This document shows positions 1 through 10,710 of a stretch of DNA of 64,000 nt, in pieces. A program made the position numbers and the translations under genes. The notes below the pieces were generated by a model. The model was not told the DNA's origin. It made no database searches and saw only the letters and a list, made by a program, of their open reading frames with translations. The DNA is from Wohlfahrtiimonas sp. G9077. Lineage in GTDB: Bacteria > Pseudomonadota > Gammaproteobacteria > Cardiobacteriales > Wohlfahrtiimonadaceae. How positions within the stretch are numbered: the stretch's first letter is position 1; each line of letters begins with the position of its first letter. Location of the stretch: NCBI RefSeq assembly GCF_002252155.1, contig NZ_NEFD01000002.1, positions 62,001 through 126,000 of the forward strand. Reading direction: 5' to 3'.

Positions 1-1
1 C

Positions 2-3000
2 AAAGTGATCGCTGAAGACATCTTTGATGAAGATACAGGCGAAGTATTGTTGCTTGCGAACGAAGTATTGACGTATGACTTAATTGTTGAACGTTTAGCA
101 CAGAAAAACATTAAACGCATCAATGTATTGTATACCAACGACGTGGATCGTGGTTCTTACATCTCTGATACGTTGCGTGCAGACTTGACGAAAACTCAAT
201 TAGAAGCACAAGTCGAAATCTATCGCATGATGCGTCCTGGTGAACCACCTGCGAAAGAAGTGGCAGAAACATTGTTCCACAGCTTGTTCTTTGACATTGA
301 TCGTTATGACTTATCTGCCGTTGGTCGCATGAAGTTTAACCGCCGTTTAAATCGCGGTACGGATGTGGGCGAAGGCACATTATCTAACCAAGACATCATC
401 GATGTGATCAAAACATTGGTGGACATTCGTAACGGTAATGGCAATGTCGATGACGTGGATCACTTAGGTAACCGTCGTGTGCGTTGTGTGGGCGAAATGG
501 CTGAAAACGTATTTCGTATCGGTTTAGTGCGCATCGAGCGTGCTGTAAAAGAGCGCTTATTGCTTGCAGAAGCAGAAGGCTTAACACCACACGAACTCAT
601 CAATGCCAAGCCTGTGGCAGCGGCTATGAAAGAATTCTTTGGTTCTTCTCAGTTGTCTCAGTTCATGGATCAGAACAACCCATTGTCAGAAATTACGCAT
701 AAACGTCGTATCTCTGCATTAGGTCCTGGTGGTTTGACGCGCGAACGCGCAGGCTTCGAAGTTCGAGACGTTCACACCACTCACTATGGTCGTGTGTGCC
801 CAATCGAAACACCTGAAGGTCCAAACATCGGTTTGATCAACTCATTGGCATGTTATGCGCGCACCAACGAATATGGCTTCTTAGAAACGCCTTATCGTAA
901 AGTGATCGATGGCCGCGTGACCAATGAAATCGAATACTTATCTGCTTATGAAGAGATGGAATTCGGTATCGCTCAGGCGAACGCACGTTTGACTGAAAAC
1001 GGCGAATTCAGAGATGATTTAATTGCTTCTCACGTTAACGGTGAATTCATCCTTTTAACGCGTGATCAAATCCAATACATGGACGTATCACCTCGCCAAA
1101 TCGTATCGGTTGCTGCAGCCTTGATTCCATTCCTTGAGCACGACGATGCTAACCGTGCCTTGATGGGATCGAACATGCAACGACAAGCCGTTCCAACTTT
1201 GCGTTCAGACAAACCTTTAGTGGGTACAGGGATTGAAAGCACAGTGGCACGTGACTCTGGTGTGTGTATCGTTGCTAAACGTGGTGGTATTGTGGATTAT
1301 GTGGATGCAACGCGCATCGTTGTTCGTGTGAACGAAGACGAAACCAAGCCAGGTGAAGCGGGTGTTGACATTTATAACTTAACCAAATACATGCGTTCTA
1401 ACCAAAGTACATGTATCAACCAACGTACATTGGTGCGTGTGGGTGATCGCGTATCTGCAAAAGACGTGATGGCCGATGGTCCTTCCACTGACTTAGGTGA
1501 GTTGGCATTGGGTCAAAACATCTTAGTGGCGTTCATGCCATGGAATGGTTATAACTACGAAGACTCCATCTTAATTTCTGAGCGTGTGGTGCGTGAAGAT
1601 CGTTTCACAACCATCCACATTGAAGAACTAACATGTGTGGCACGTGATACGAAGTTAGGACCTGAAGAGATCACCTCTGACATTCCAAACGTATCAGAAG
1701 CTGCATTAACAAAATTAGATGAAGCGGGTATGGCATTCATTGGTGCTGAAGTGAAAGCCGGTGACATCTTAGTGGGTAAAGTATCGCCAAAAGGTGAAAC
1801 ACAATTGACCCCTGAAGAAAAATTATTGCGCGCAATCTTTGGTGATAAAGCCTCTGATGTGAAAGATACGTCTTTACGTGTACCAACAGGTATGGATGGT
1901 ACCGTGATTGACGTTCGCGTGTTCACGCGTGATGGCATCGAAAAAGATAGCCGTACACGTGAAATCGAAGCGGCTGAATTAAAACGCATCCGTAAAGATT
2001 TGAACGATCAATTGCGCATCTTGGAAGATGACTTATTTGACCGTGCACAGCGCTTATTGATGGCCAATGCTGCCGCATCTGGCAACAAAGGTTTCAAAGC
2101 CGGTGCAAACTTCACAGAAGACTACTTAATGAGTTTAGATCGTGAAGATTGGTTGAACTTAGCATTGAAAGAAGAAGATGCTGCCAATGATTTAGCACAG
2201 TTGAAAGAATTGTTGTCACAACAACGTAAAGAGTTTGATCAGCAGTTTGAAGAAAAACGCGAAAAATTAACGCAAAGCGATGAATTAGCGCCAGGCGTAT
2301 TGAAAATGGTTAAAGTTTACTTAGCCGTTAAACGTCGCATCCAACCAGGTGATAAAATGGCCGGCCGACATGGTAACAAAGGTGTTGTGTCCATGATCGT
2401 TCCTGAAGAAGACATGCCATACATGGAAGATGGTACCCCTGTGGACATCTGTTTGAACCCGCTCGGCGTTCCATCACGTATGAACATCGGTCAGATTTTG
2501 GAAACCCATTTAGGTTGGGCAGCAAAAGGTTTAGGTAACAAAATTCAACGCATGTTGGAAGAAAAATCAGCAATGAGTGATCTGCGTAATTTTGTGGATG
2601 AAATCTATAACAAAGATGACAGTGCACAAAAAGTGGATTTAGCTGAATTCTCTGACGATGAGTTCTTAGAGTTGTGTCACAACTTGAAGAAAGGTGTGCC
2701 AATGGCAACGCCAGTATTTGATGGTGCATCAGAAGAAGAGATGCGTCGCATGCTTCGTTTAGCAGATTTACCAGAATCTGGTCAAATCACGCTTTACGAT
2801 GGTCGCACAGGTGATGCATTTGACCGTCCTGTAACCATCGGTTACATGTACATGCTCAAATTGAACCACTTAGTGGATGACAAAATGCATGCGCGTTCGA
2901 CAGGTCCTTACTCATTAGTGACGCAACAACCATTGGGTGGTAAAGCACAATTCGGTGGTCAGCGTTTCGGTGAGATGGAGGTGTGGGCACTTGAAGCTTA

Positions 3001-3187
3001 TGGTGCATCCTATACACTTCAAGAAATGTTGACAGTGAAGTCGGATGACGTTGTGGGTCGTACGGAAGTTTATAAGAGTATTGTGAATGGAGAGCATCGA
3101 ATGGATACAGGAATGCCAGAATCATTCAACGTTCTCGTGAAAGAGATCCGTTCTCTTGGTATCAATGTAGAGTTAGATGGTGAGTAA
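2..3187 (+). CDS. rpoB: DNA-directed RNA polymerase subunit beta (5' truncated)
   Basis: Catalytic beta subunit of RNA polymerase. The reading frame is open to the left edge, and about 1060 residues remain of the roughly 1340-1360 usual in Gammaproteobacteria, so the N-terminal lobe lies outside the window. The GTG at position 5 is an internal valine codon, not a start. Visible landmarks are the rifampicin-binding cluster (bases 641-735, with [12 protein letters not shown] and THKRR matching the susceptible E. coli sequence) and the [10 protein letters not shown] active-site motif near base 2360. The gene ends with TAA and is followed 50 bp later by rpoC, so the two are almost certainly cotranscribed. 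Confidence 0.98.
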   Translation, partial: KVIAEDIFDEDTGEVLLLANEVLTYDLIVERLAQKNIKRINVLYTNDVDRGSYISDTLRADLTKTQLEAQVEIYRMMRPGEPPAKEVAETLFHSLFFDIDRYDLSAVGRMKFNRRLNRGTDVGEGTLSNQDIIDVIKTLVDIRNGNGNVDDVDHLGNRRVRCVGEMAENVFRIGLVRIERAVKERLLLAEAEGLTPHELINAKPVAAAMKEFFGSSQLSQFMDQNNPLSEITHKRRISALGPGGLTRERAGFEVRDVHTTHYGRVCPIETPEGPNIGLINSLACYARTNEYGFLETPYRKVIDGRVTNEIEYLSAYEEMEFGIAQANARLTENGEFRDDLIASHVNGEFILLTRDQIQYMDVSPRQIVSVAAALIPFLEHDDANRALMGSNMQRQAVPTLRSDKPLVGTGIESTVARDSGVCIVAKRGGIVDYVDATRIVVRVNEDETKPGEAGVDIYNLTKYMRSNQSTCINQRTLVRVGDRVSAKDVMADGPSTDLGELALGQNILVAFMPWNGYNYEDSILISERVVREDRFTTIHIEELTCVARDTKLGPEEITSDIPNVSEAALTKLDEAGMAFIGAEVKAGDILVGKVSPKGETQLTPEEKLLRAIFGDKASDVKDTSLRVPTGMDGTVIDVRVFTRDGIEKDSRTREIEAAELKRIRKDLNDQLRILEDDLFDRAQRLLMANAAASGNKGFKAGANFTEDYLMSLDREDWLNLALKEEDAANDLAQLKELLSQQRKEFDQQFEEKREKLTQSDELAPGVLKMVKVYLAVKRRIQPGDKMAGRHGNKGVVSMIVPEEDMPYMEDGTPVDICLNPLGVPSRMNIGQILETHLGWAAKGLGNKIQRMLEEKSAMSDLRNFVDEIYNKDDSAQKVDLAEFSDDEFLELCHNLKKGVPMATPVFDGASEEEMRRMLRLADLPESGQITLYDGRTGDAFDRPVTIGYMYMLKLNHLVDDKMHARSTGPYSLVTQQPLGGKAQFGGQRFGEMEVWALEAYGASYTLQEMLTVKSDDVVGRTEVYKSIVNGEHRMDTGMPESFNVLVKEIRSLGINVELDGE

Positions 3188-3237
3188 TTGTCGATTACTA
3201 ACAACTACTTCTCTCTAAACATAGGAACTATTGAACA

Positions 3238-6200
3238 ATGAAAGATTTAATGAATTTATTTAAAAATTCGGACAATGTTAAGAACTTTGATGCGATCAAA
3301 ATCGGCTTAGCGTCTCCTGAAATGATCCGTTCATGGTCATTTGGTGAAGTTAAAAAGCCAGAGACCATCAACTACCGTACATTCAGACCAGAACGTGATG
3401 GTCTGTTCTGTGCTCGTATCTTCGGGCCAGTGAAGGATTATGAATGCTTATGCGGTAAGTATAAGCGTTTGAAACACCGTGGCGTTGTGTGTGAAAAGTG
3501 TGGCGTTGAAGTGACTGTGGCCAAAGTGCGTCGTGAGCGCATGGGTCACATCGAGTTGGCATCACCTGTGGCACACATTTGGTATTTGAAATCATTGCCA
3601 AGCCGCATCGGTTTGTTATTAGACATGACATTGCGTGACATCGAAAAGATCCTCTATTTTGAATCTTTCGTTGTGACCGATCCTGGGATGACACCTTTAG
3701 AACAAGGTCAAATCTTAACGGATGAAGAATACTTAGACATCATCGAAGAACACGGTGATGAATTCGACGCTAAAATGGGTGCAGAAGCCATTTTAGAGTT
3801 GTTAAGAGCCCTTGATTTAGAACAAGAAGTATCACGTTTACGTGAAGAATTGGCAGAAACAGGTTCTGAGACGAAATTTAAACGTTTATCTAAGCGTTTA
3901 AAATTGATCGAATCTTTCATTCAATCTGGCAACAAACCAGAGTGGATGATCCTCACAGTATTGCCTGTGTTACCACCTGATTTACGTCCATTGGTTGCAC
4001 TTGATGGCGGTCGCTTTGCAACGTCTGACTTAAATGACTTGTATCGTCGCGTCATTAACCGTAACAACCGTTTAAGACGTTTGTTAGAGTTAAGCGCACC
4101 TGACATCATCGTACGTAACGAAAAACGTATGTTGCAAGAAGCTGTGGATTCATTGTTAGACAACGGTCGTCGCGGTCGCGCGATCACTGGTACAAACAAG
4201 CGTCCATTGAAATCCTTAGCAGACATGATCAAAGGTAAACAAGGTCGTTTCCGTCAGAACTTGTTAGGTAAGCGTGTTGACTACTCTGGTCGTTCGGTTA
4301 TCGTGGTTGGTCCAACATTGCGTTTGCACCAATGTGGTTTACCGAAGAAAATGGCTTTAGAGCTCTTCAAACCATTCATTTTCTCTAAATTGATCTCTCG
4401 CGGCATCGCTGTGAAAATCAAAGCAGCGAAGAAAATGGTTGAGCGTGAAGCGCCTGAAGTTTGGGACGTTTTAGAAGAGGTCATCTCTGAGCATCCAGTA
4501 TTATTGAACCGTGCACCGACATTGCATAGATTGGGTATTCAAGCGTTTGAACCAATCTTGATTGAAGGTAAAGCGATTCAGTTGCATCCACTCGTATGTA
4601 CCGCGTTCAACGCCGACTTCGATGGTGACCAAATGGCGGTACACGTACCATTGTCCATCGAAGCTCAATTAGAAGCGCGTGCATTGATGATGTCTTCAAA
4701 CAACATCTTGTCTCCTGCAAATGGTGAGCCAATCATCGTTCCATCTCAGGACGTTGTTTTAGGCTTGTACTACATGACGCGTGATCGTGCACGTGCGAAA
4801 GGTGAAGGCATGATCTTCGCTGATTACGCCGAAGTGCTTCGTGCCTATTTGAACAAAGAAGTGGGCGTACATGCGCGCATTCAAGTGCGTTTACCTGCGC
4901 ACATGTTCGAAGACATGAAAGAAGGCGAAGTATTACGCCGTGTAGAAACCACTGTGGGCCGTGTGTTGTTGTCTGACATCTTGCCAAAAGGTTTCCCATT
5001 TGCGTTCATTGATCGTGCCTTGACGAAAAAAGCGATCTCTAACTTGATCAACCAATCCTATCGTCGTTTAGGCTTGAAAGACACTGTGATCTTTGCCGAT
5101 CGCTTGATGTACACAGGCTTCTACTACGCGATGCGCTCTGGTTCTTCTGTAGGTTATGAAGACATGGTGATTCCTGCGGAAAAAGCGGGCATCATTCATG
5201 CAGCAGAAGCTGAAGTGAAAGAAGTTCAAGAACAATACGCACAAGGTTTGGTGACAAACGGTGAGCGTTACAACAAAGTCATCGATATTTGGTCTCGTAC
5301 GAACGAAGAAGTGGCCAAAGTGATGATGAAAAACTTGAGTAAAGATCGTCACATCGATGAGAATGGCAATGAAATCTTAGAAGATTCATTCAACTCAATT
5401 TTTATGATGGCCGACTCCGGTGCTCGTGGTAGTGCCGCACAGATTCGTCAGTTAGCGGGTATGCGTGGTTTGATGGCAAAACCAGATGGTTCGATCATCG
5501 AAACACCAATCACAGCAAACTTCCGCGAAGGTCTAGACGTTCTTCAATACTTCGTATCAACGCATGGTGCTCGTAAAGGTTTGGCGGATACGGCGTTGAA
5601 AACAGCGAACTCAGGTTACTTAACGCGTCGTTTAGTAGACGTTGCTCAAGACTTAGTGGTCATCAATGAAGATTGTGGCACAACTGACGGCTTACTCATG
5701 ACACCAACCGTTGAAGGCGGTGATGTGATCGAGCGTTTAAGTGAGCGCGTATTAGGTTTAGTGACAGCACAAGATGTATTCATTCCGGGCAGCGATGAAG
5801 TATTATTCCCTGCAGGTACATTGATCGATGAAGCCGCCGCTGAAATCCTCGATGAAAAAGGTGTGGATGAAATGATCGTTCGCTCAGCCATCACATGTGA
5901 AAACTTACATGGCTTGTGTGCGAAATGTTATGGTCGCGATCTTGGCCGTGGTCACTTGGTCAATCCTGGTGAATCAGTGGGCGTTATCGCAGCACAATCG
6001 ATCGGTGAACCGGGTACACAGTTAACAATGCGTACGTTCCACATCGGTGGTACAGCATCTAGTACAGCAGCAGTTTCAAGCGTACAAGTGAAAACCAAAG
6101 GTTTGCTCAAACTTGTGAAAATGAAAACTGTGAAGAACAAGGACAACCAATTGGTATCAACGTCACGTTCTGGTGAAATCATCATCACGGATGAATTCGG

Positions 6201-7395
6201 CCGTAACCGTGAACGCTATAAAGTGCCATATGGTGCCATCTTGTCTGTGGGTGAAGGCGAGCAAGTGAACGTGGGTGACATCGTTGCCACATGGGATCCG
6301 CATACTTACCCTGTCATCGTTGAGGTGACTGGTTTTGCGAAATTTGAAGACTTCGATGAAGGCATCAACGTTCAGAAACAAACGGATGAGATCACAGGTT
6401 TAACGCACTTGATCGTGTTAGATTCTAAATCTCGTGGTTCTTCAGGTAAGGATAAACGTCCTGCGATTCATATTGTGGATGCCAATGGTGATCCATTAAC
6501 ATTGCCAGGTACAGACATCGCTGCCATCTACACATTGCCAGCCGGTGCGATCATCTCCTTGTCTGACAATGCGCCAGTATCATTAGGTGACGTATTAGCA
6601 CGTATTCCACAAGAATCTTCAAAAACACGCGACATCACGGGTGGTTTGCCACGCGTTGCCGATTTATTTGAAGCACGTCGTCCAAAAGAAGCTGCAATCC
6701 TTGCAGAAATCTCTGGTATCGTGAGCTTTGGTAAGGAAACCAAAGGTAAACAGCGTTTAATCATCACAGATCGTGAAGGTCAAACGTATGAAGCATTGAT
6801 TCCTAAATGGCGTCACATCAACGTATTCGAAGGTGAAAGCGTTGAGAAAGGTGAAATCATTGTGGATGGTGAAATGAGTTCGCACGACATTTTACGCCTC
6901 TTAGGTGTGAAAGAGTTAGCAGCGTACTTAGTGAAAGAAATCCAAGACGTTTACCGCTTACAAGGTGTTAAGATCTCTGATAAACACATTGAAGTGATCG
7001 TGCGTCAAATGCTTCGTAAAGTGGAAATCGTGGAAGCGAATGATTCTGAGTTCATCAAAGGTGAACAAGTTGAGAAAACTCAATTGCTTCGTGAAAATGC
7101 ACGCTTGATGAAAGAAGGCAAAGTGCCTGCGACTTATGAACCTGTTTTATTGGGTATCACAAAAGCATCGCTTGCGACTGAAAGCTTCATTTCAGCGGCA
7201 TCGTTCCAAGAAACCACGCGCGTATTGACAGAAGCATCTGTTCGTGGTTTACGTGATGAATTACGTGGCTTGAAAGAGAACGTTATTGTGGGTCGTTTGA
7301 TCCCTGCTGGTACAGGTTTAGCCTATCATGATGAGCGTCGCTTAGAGAAAGAACGCGAACATGAAGGCACCGAACTCTTCATCAGTGCAGAGTAA
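3238..7395 (+). CDS. rpoC: DNA-directed RNA polymerase subunit beta'
   Basis: Largest subunit of RNA polymerase, carrying the catalytic magnesium site. The 1385-residue length fits the gammaproteobacterial family. The N-terminal zinc ribbon (CLCGKYK...CEKCG) is intact. The catalytic loop NADFDGD begins at residue 458, the same numbering as in E. coli. The second zinc site is complete: CGTTDG, then [13 protein letters not shown]. The start ATG lies 50 bp after rpoB with an AGGA-like ribosome site. The gene is followed by a hairpin terminator and nusB rather than by the rpsL-rpsG-fusA-tuf genes that follow rpoC in many Gammaproteobacteria. Confidence 0.99.
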   Translation: MKDLMNLFKNSDNVKNFDAIKIGLASPEMIRSWSFGEVKKPETINYRTFRPERDGLFCARIFGPVKDYECLCGKYKRLKHRGVVCEKCGVEVTVAKVRRERMGHIELASPVAHIWYLKSLPSRIGLLLDMTLRDIEKILYFESFVVTDPGMTPLEQGQILTDEEYLDIIEEHGDEFDAKMGAEAILELLRALDLEQEVSRLREELAETGSETKFKRLSKRLKLIESFIQSGNKPEWMILTVLPVLPPDLRPLVALDGGRFATSDLNDLYRRVINRNNRLRRLLELSAPDIIVRNEKRMLQEAVDSLLDNGRRGRAITGTNKRPLKSLADMIKGKQGRFRQNLLGKRVDYSGRSVIVVGPTLRLHQCGLPKKMALELFKPFIFSKLISRGIAVKIKAAKKMVEREAPEVWDVLEEVISEHPVLLNRAPTLHRLGIQAFEPILIEGKAIQLHPLVCTAFNADFDGDQMAVHVPLSIEAQLEARALMMSSNNILSPANGEPIIVPSQDVVLGLYYMTRDRARAKGEGMIFADYAEVLRAYLNKEVGVHARIQVRLPAHMFEDMKEGEVLRRVETTVGRVLLSDILPKGFPFAFIDRALTKKAISNLINQSYRRLGLKDTVIFADRLMYTGFYYAMRSGSSVGYEDMVIPAEKAGIIHAAEAEVKEVQEQYAQGLVTNGERYNKVIDIWSRTNEEVAKVMMKNLSKDRHIDENGNEILEDSFNSIFMMADSGARGSAAQIRQLAGMRGLMAKPDGSIIETPITANFREGLDVLQYFVSTHGARKGLADTALKTANSGYLTRRLVDVAQDLVVINEDCGTTDGLLMTPTVEGGDVIERLSERVLGLVTAQDVFIPGSDEVLFPAGTLIDEAAAEILDEKGVDEMIVRSAITCENLHGLCAKCYGRDLGRGHLVNPGESVGVIAAQSIGEPGTQLTMRTFHIGGTASSTAAVSSVQVKTKGLLKLVKMKTVKNKDNQLVSTSRSGEIIITDEFGRNRERYKVPYGAILSVGEGEQVNVGDIVATWDPHTYPVIVEVTGFAKFEDFDEGINVQKQTDEITGLTHLIVLDSKSRGSSGKDKRPAIHIVDANGDPLTLPGTDIAAIYTLPAGAIISLSDNAPVSLGDVLARIPQESSKTRDITGGLPRVADLFEARRPKEAAILAEISGIVSFGKETKGKQRLIITDREGQTYEALIPKWRHINVFEGESVEKGEIIVDGEMSSHDILRLLGVKELAAYLVKEIQDVYRLQGVKISDKHIEVIVRQMLRKVEIVEANDSEFIKGEQVEKTQLLRENARLMKEGKVPATYEPVLLGITKASLATESFISAASFQETTRVLTEASVRGLRDELRGLKENVIVGRLIPAGTGLAYHDERRLEKEREHEGTELFISAE

Positions 7396-7418
7396 TTCTT
7401 AAATTAATAATGTTTAAT

Positions 7419-7450
7419 AAAAGCATCTATTCATAGATGCTTTTATTGTT
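7419..7450 (+). terminator. Intrinsic terminator after rpoC
   Basis: A perfect 11-bp stem (AAAAGCATCTA with TAGATGCTTTT) closes a four-base TTCA loop and is followed by a T-rich stretch (ATTGTTT). It lies 24 bp after the rpoC stop and just before the nusB ribosome site, so it separates or attenuates transcription between rpoBC and nusB. Confidence 0.8.
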
Positions 7451-7464
7451 TATGAGGAAATAGT

Positions 7465-7896
7465 ATGTCAAATAAACGTGAATTTGAGCGCATGATGTGG
7501 GCAAGACGCTTTGCATTACAAGGCTTATATGAATGGCAAGTCTCTCAAACGCAGGTTGATCAAATCGAGCGTGGCTTTGCGGAAAACCCTGAATTTATCA
7601 AAGCAAATACAGAAGCATTCTCTAACTTGTTGCGTGGATCCATTCGCACACAAGGCCAAGTGAATGAGCTCATCACGCCATTGCTTGATCGCCCGATTGA
7701 GCAATTAGATTTAGTCGAGCGCGCGGTGTTATGGTTAGGCGGCTTTGAATTGTTAGAGCACCCTGAAATTCCTTACAAAGTGGTGATCAATGAATCGGTG
7801 AATTTAGCGAAAAAATTTGGTGCAAACCAAAGCTATAAATTCATCAATGGCATCTTAGATAAAGTCGCTGAAAAAGTGAGAATCGATTATCATTAA
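7465..7896 (+). CDS. nusB: Transcription antitermination factor NusB
   Basis: RNA-binding factor that joins NusE (ribosomal protein S10) at boxA to support rRNA antitermination. The 143 residues match the family length (E. coli 139). Signature segments are ARRFALQGLYEWQ near the N-terminus, LDLVERAVLWLGGFEL mid-protein, and INESVNLAKKFGANQSYKFI followed by NGILDK at the C-terminus. A GAGGAAAT ribosome site precedes the ATG. Its place between rpoC and a pilU-type ATPase is unusual, because nusB normally follows the riboflavin gene ribH/ribE. The product is certain; the context is the odd part. Confidence 0.96.
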   Translation: MSNKREFERMMWARRFALQGLYEWQVSQTQVDQIERGFAENPEFIKANTEAFSNLLRGSIRTQGQVNELITPLLDRPIEQLDLVERAVLWLGGFELLEHPEIPYKVVINESVNLAKKFGANQSYKFINGILDKVAEKVRIDYH

Positions 7897-7931
7897 TCGA
7901 TCATAACAACATAAGAGATGAGAGAGTAATC

Positions 7932-9050
7932 ATGGATATTTCGCCTTTTCTGCGCTTTATGGTGCAAAAGAATGGTTCGGATTTATTTATGTATCCGAAT
8001 GCCCCAGTGTGCGTCAAACTCAGTGGAGTGGTGCACCCGTTAAGCCGTGATGTGTTGTCGGCTGAAACGGTTAAAGCAGCCATTTTTGGTCTGCTCAGTG
8101 AGGCACAAGCTGAAGAGTTTGTACATCAATTAGAGTTGAACTTTGCCATTAAGTTAGAAGATGGGTCACGTTTTCGTGTCAATATCTTCAAGCAGCGCGG
8201 CGAATATGGCATGGTGATTCGTTACATCAAATCTGTGATTCCGAAAATGGAAGATCTGCGTGTGCCTGAGGTCTTTAAACAGATCATCATGGAAAAACGC
8301 GGTTTGGTGTTGGTGGTGGGTTCAACCGGTAGTGGTAAATCCACAAGCTTAGCCTCCATGATTGATTATCGTGCGTCTCATTCACCCGGGCACATCTTAA
8401 CGGTGGAAGATCCGATTGAATTTGTGTATCAACACAAAAAATCCATCATTGGGCAGCGTGAAGTGGGCTTAGATACCCATAGCTACGAAAATGCGTTGCA
8501 ATCTGCGATGCGTGAAGCGCCTGATGTGATTTTAGTGGGGGAAGTGCGCAGCACTGAGATCATGAAAGCGGTGATCAACTTCTCCATCACCGGTCACTTA
8601 TGTTTAACCACCTTGCATGCGAACAATGCTGTGGGCGCGCTTGACCGTATTGTGAACTTTTTCCCTGAATCTGCCCGCGCGCAGTTATTGGTGGATCTGT
8701 CGTTAAACATTAAAGCGATTGTTTCTCAGCGCTTAGTGAAAGGTTTAGATGGCAAATTGGTGCCCGCCGTTGAAGTGATGCTCAATACGCCTTATGTGCA
8801 AGAGCTCATCATGAAAGGGAAGTTAGACACTGTGCCAGAGGCCATGGAAAATGGCGGTACAACGGGCATGCGTACTTTTGATCAGGCATTGTATGAGTTG
8901 TATCGTGAGGGGTTGATCTCAGCTGAAGAGGCGATCAACAACGCTGATTCGAAAAATAACGTTTCTCTTCGCATTCGTATGGGTGAAAATCGAGCGGTGA
9001 CGCGCGATGACATTCGCGGCGAGGCGAAGTTTGAGTTAAAACAGTATTAG
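7932..9050 (+). CDS. pilU: Type IV pilus retraction-type ATPase, PilU-like
   Basis: Hexameric secretion ATPase of the PilT/PilU family, which acts at the inner-membrane base of type IV pili to drive retraction. Walker A (GSTGSGKS) is at residues 130-137. It is followed by the Asp box (LTVEDPIEF), Walker B (DVILVGEVR) and the His box (GHLCLTTLHANN). The N-terminus (MDISPFLRFMVQKNGSDLF) and the C-terminal AEEAINNADSKNN segment fit PilU better than PilT, and I do not see the PilT AIRNLIRE motif. PilU normally works with PilT, but no pilT or other pilus gene is in this window. The gene follows nusB by 35 bp. Confidence 0.9.
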   Translation: MDISPFLRFMVQKNGSDLFMYPNAPVCVKLSGVVHPLSRDVLSAETVKAAIFGLLSEAQAEEFVHQLELNFAIKLEDGSRFRVNIFKQRGEYGMVIRYIKSVIPKMEDLRVPEVFKQIIMEKRGLVLVVGSTGSGKSTSLASMIDYRASHSPGHILTVEDPIEFVYQHKKSIIGQREVGLDTHSYENALQSAMREAPDVILVGEVRSTEIMKAVINFSITGHLCLTTLHANNAVGALDRIVNFFPESARAQLLVDLSLNIKAIVSQRLVKGLDGKLVPAVEVMLNTPYVQELIMKGKLDTVPEAMENGGTTGMRTFDQALYELYREGLISAEEAINNADSKNNVSLRIRMGENRAVTRDDIRGEAKFELKQY

Positions 9051-9067
9051 TGCAAATTAATGAATCA

Positions 9068-9097
9068 AAGCACTAATTGAGTTAGTGCTTTTTTTAT
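9068..9097 (+). terminator. Intrinsic terminator after pilU
   Basis: The stem AAGCACTAA/TTAGTGCTT (9 bp, five-base loop TTGAG) is followed directly by a run of Ts. It ends just upstream of the tcdA ribosome site, so tcdA is probably transcribed separately or by read-through. Confidence 0.85.
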
Positions 9098-9112
9098 GGG
9101 GACAATTTAACC

Positions 9113-9853
9113 GTGGATTTAGAGCGTCGTTTTTCAGGATTAGATCGTTTATATCAAACCGATGCGATGGCACAATTGGCCAAATGCCATGTGGTGGTCA
9201 TTGGTGTGGGCGGTGTCGGCTCTTGGTGCGTGGAAGCTTTGGCGCGTTCTGGCATTGGGCATTTGACGTTGATTGATTTAGATGTGGTGGCAGAAAGCAA
9301 CATCAATCGACAATTGCCAGCGATGAGTTCAACCCTTGGCGAGTCAAAAATTGGCGTGATGGCCGCGCGCATTTTGGAGATCAATCCTCACTGTCAGGTG
9401 ACATTGATCGATGATTTTTTATCTGAAGAGAATATGGCGCAACTGCTTGGTCATTTGACGGCAGAGCATACATGGATTGTCGATGCCATTGACAGCGTGA
9501 AGGTCAAAGCATCTCTCATTGCTTGGGCAAAACGCCACAAATTGAAGATCATTGTCAGCGGGGCTGCGGGCGGTAAAATCGATGCCCAATCGTTTATGAT
9601 TGATGATCTCTCGAAAACCTATCATGATCCTTTGTGTGCCAGCTTAAAGGCGAACCTTAAAAAGCAACATGGTCTTGGTAAAAATGGCGCAAAATTTGGT
9701 GTGCCTGTGGTGTTTTCCACAGAAAATATGCAAGGCAGTCACAAAGGCAGCGGCGGTTTAAATTGTGCCGGTTACGGATCGATTGTGACGATGACAGCCA
9801 CAATGGGCATGATGATGGCCGGTTACGTCATCAATAAATTATTAAAGGCATAA
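9113..9853 (+). CDS. tcdA: tRNA threonylcarbamoyladenosine dehydratase TcdA
   Basis: E1-like enzyme (CsdL/YgdL) that uses ATP to dehydrate t6A37 of tRNA to the cyclic form ct6A. The nucleotide-binding GVGGVGS lies at residues 31-37. The acidic strand and arginine finger of the ThiF/E1 fold follow (IDLDVVAESNINRQ, residues 54-67). The 246-residue length is normal (E. coli 268). Translation most likely starts at GTG 9113, with a GGGGA ribosome site about 10 bases upstream. The tail meets the ialB-family gene convergently across a shared terminator. The t6A-pathway gene tsaE is also in this window, about 31 kb away. Confidence 0.94.
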   Translation: MDLERRFSGLDRLYQTDAMAQLAKCHVVVIGVGGVGSWCVEALARSGIGHLTLIDLDVVAESNINRQLPAMSSTLGESKIGVMAARILEINPHCQVTLIDDFLSEENMAQLLGHLTAEHTWIVDAIDSVKVKASLIAWAKRHKLKIIVSGAAGGKIDAQSFMIDDLSKTYHDPLCASLKANLKKQHGLGKNGAKFGVPVVFSTENMQGSHKGSGGLNCAGYGSIVTMTATMGMMMAGYVINKLLKA

Positions 9854-9881
9854 AAAAACCTGATCAAAGTTGATCAGGTTT
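9852..9881 (-). terminator. Terminator between tcdA and the ialB-family gene
   Basis: The stem AACCTGATCA/TGATCAGGTT has 10 pairs and an AAGT loop. The A run on its left gives seven Ts on the minus strand, so it best serves the minus-strand ialB-like gene. It may also stop tcdA transcripts weakly. Confidence 0.8.
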
Positions 9882-9899
9882 GTGCAGCATGAGTTGCAT

Positions 9900-10541
9900 T
9901 TATTTAGATTGTTCTAATAAATCATCATAAGCGGCTGTAAAACCTTTTAATGGCACTTGTGCTTTGATGTGTGCAGGGCTGTTTTTGTCAGCGTTAGAAT
10001 CAAATGTGAAATTAACAAAAAGGTTGCTGCCTTTTTGGAATTTACCCATCAATTTACCGCTCACATCCACATCCATTGGCAATGCTGCGATACAACCAAA
10101 AGTAGAGCAGCGCTCAAAGTTGATTTGTGCGATGTCTGTATCGATGTCTTTTGGTTTGCCTGCTTCATCTTGACCTTTAACAGTGATGAAGATTTTGCCA
10201 TCGTTGTTGTTGCTGTTTAAACGCAATTGTAAACCTTCGCTCAATTGAACGTCTAAAGGTGCAGCAAAGATCATCACAGGTTGTTTGTCAAACAATGTCA
10301 CAGATGTTCTTAAAATCGGCACTTGGCGTTGTTGATCTTTTGGTAATTTTGCGTCCGCAGGTGCCACCATGGTGATTTGTTGAAACATTTGGCACTCTTT
10401 TGCATTGTTAGGTGCCGCAAAGCATTCAACTGTCCAATCTTGATGTTTCTTTTTATAGATGGAATCGGGACCTTGTTGAGCATTTGCTGCCACTAGAAGT
10501 GATGATGTTAATAATGATGCAGCCAGTACTTTTTTAAACAT
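9900..10541 (-). CDS. Invasion-associated locus B (IalB) family periplasmic protein
   Basis: Secreted protein of the IalB family, first known from Bartonella and widespread in Proteobacteria; its biochemical role is unsettled. A signal peptide spans residues 1-21 (MFKKVLAASLLTSSLLVAANA). The mature part opens with the family's HQDWTVECFA segment, with cysteines at 40 and 50, and a second pair in CSTFGC, which could form periplasmic disulfides. Length is 213 residues. It is a single gene with its own terminator, divergent from gmk. The family call is good, but the link to invasion should not be assumed here. Confidence 0.82.
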   Translation of the reverse strand: MFKKVLAASLLTSSLLVAANAQQGPDSIYKKKHQDWTVECFAAPNNAKECQMFQQITMVAPADAKLPKDQQRQVPILRTSVTLFDKQPVMIFAAPLDVQLSEGLQLRLNSNNNDGKIFITVKGQDEAGKPKDIDTDIAQINFERCSTFGCIAALPMDVDVSGKLMGKFQKGSNLFVNFTFDSNADKNSPAHIKAQVPLKGFTAAYDDLLEQSK

Positions 10542-10654
10542 AAAATCCTCATTGAATATGAAGTTGACAATATTGTGCTTTGTTTATTTTACGCAGATTT
10601 AGGCCGAAATCAAGGTGAATCCGTGGCAACTTGTATGTATAACAGTGTTTTAAT

Positions 10655-10684
10655 CAGACAAAGGAAAGGTAAATTTTGTATAAT
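10655..10684 (+). promoter_or_regulatory. Predicted sigma-70 promoter of gmk
   Basis: A perfect TATAAT lies at 10679-10684, with a CAGACA -35-like element at 10655-10660 and an 18-bp spacer. It is 27 bp upstream of the gmk start and drives gmk and probably rpoZ-spoT. Confidence 0.6.
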
Positions 10685-10710
10685 GACACCCCCTTAAAAG
10701 ACAAATAAAA

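Noticed and set aside
641-735. Rifampicin-resistance substitutions in rpoB and quinolone-resistance substitutions in gyrA
   Set aside because: The rpoB cluster I residues match the susceptible E. coli sequence, and gyrA has S83 and D87, so no resistance change is visible.
1555-1989. 144-codon minus-strand frame inside rpoB, and similar long antisense frames in rpoC, pnp and fabH
   Set aside because: These are shadows of strongly coding genes with biased codon use. They have no ribosome sites and no recognisable domains.
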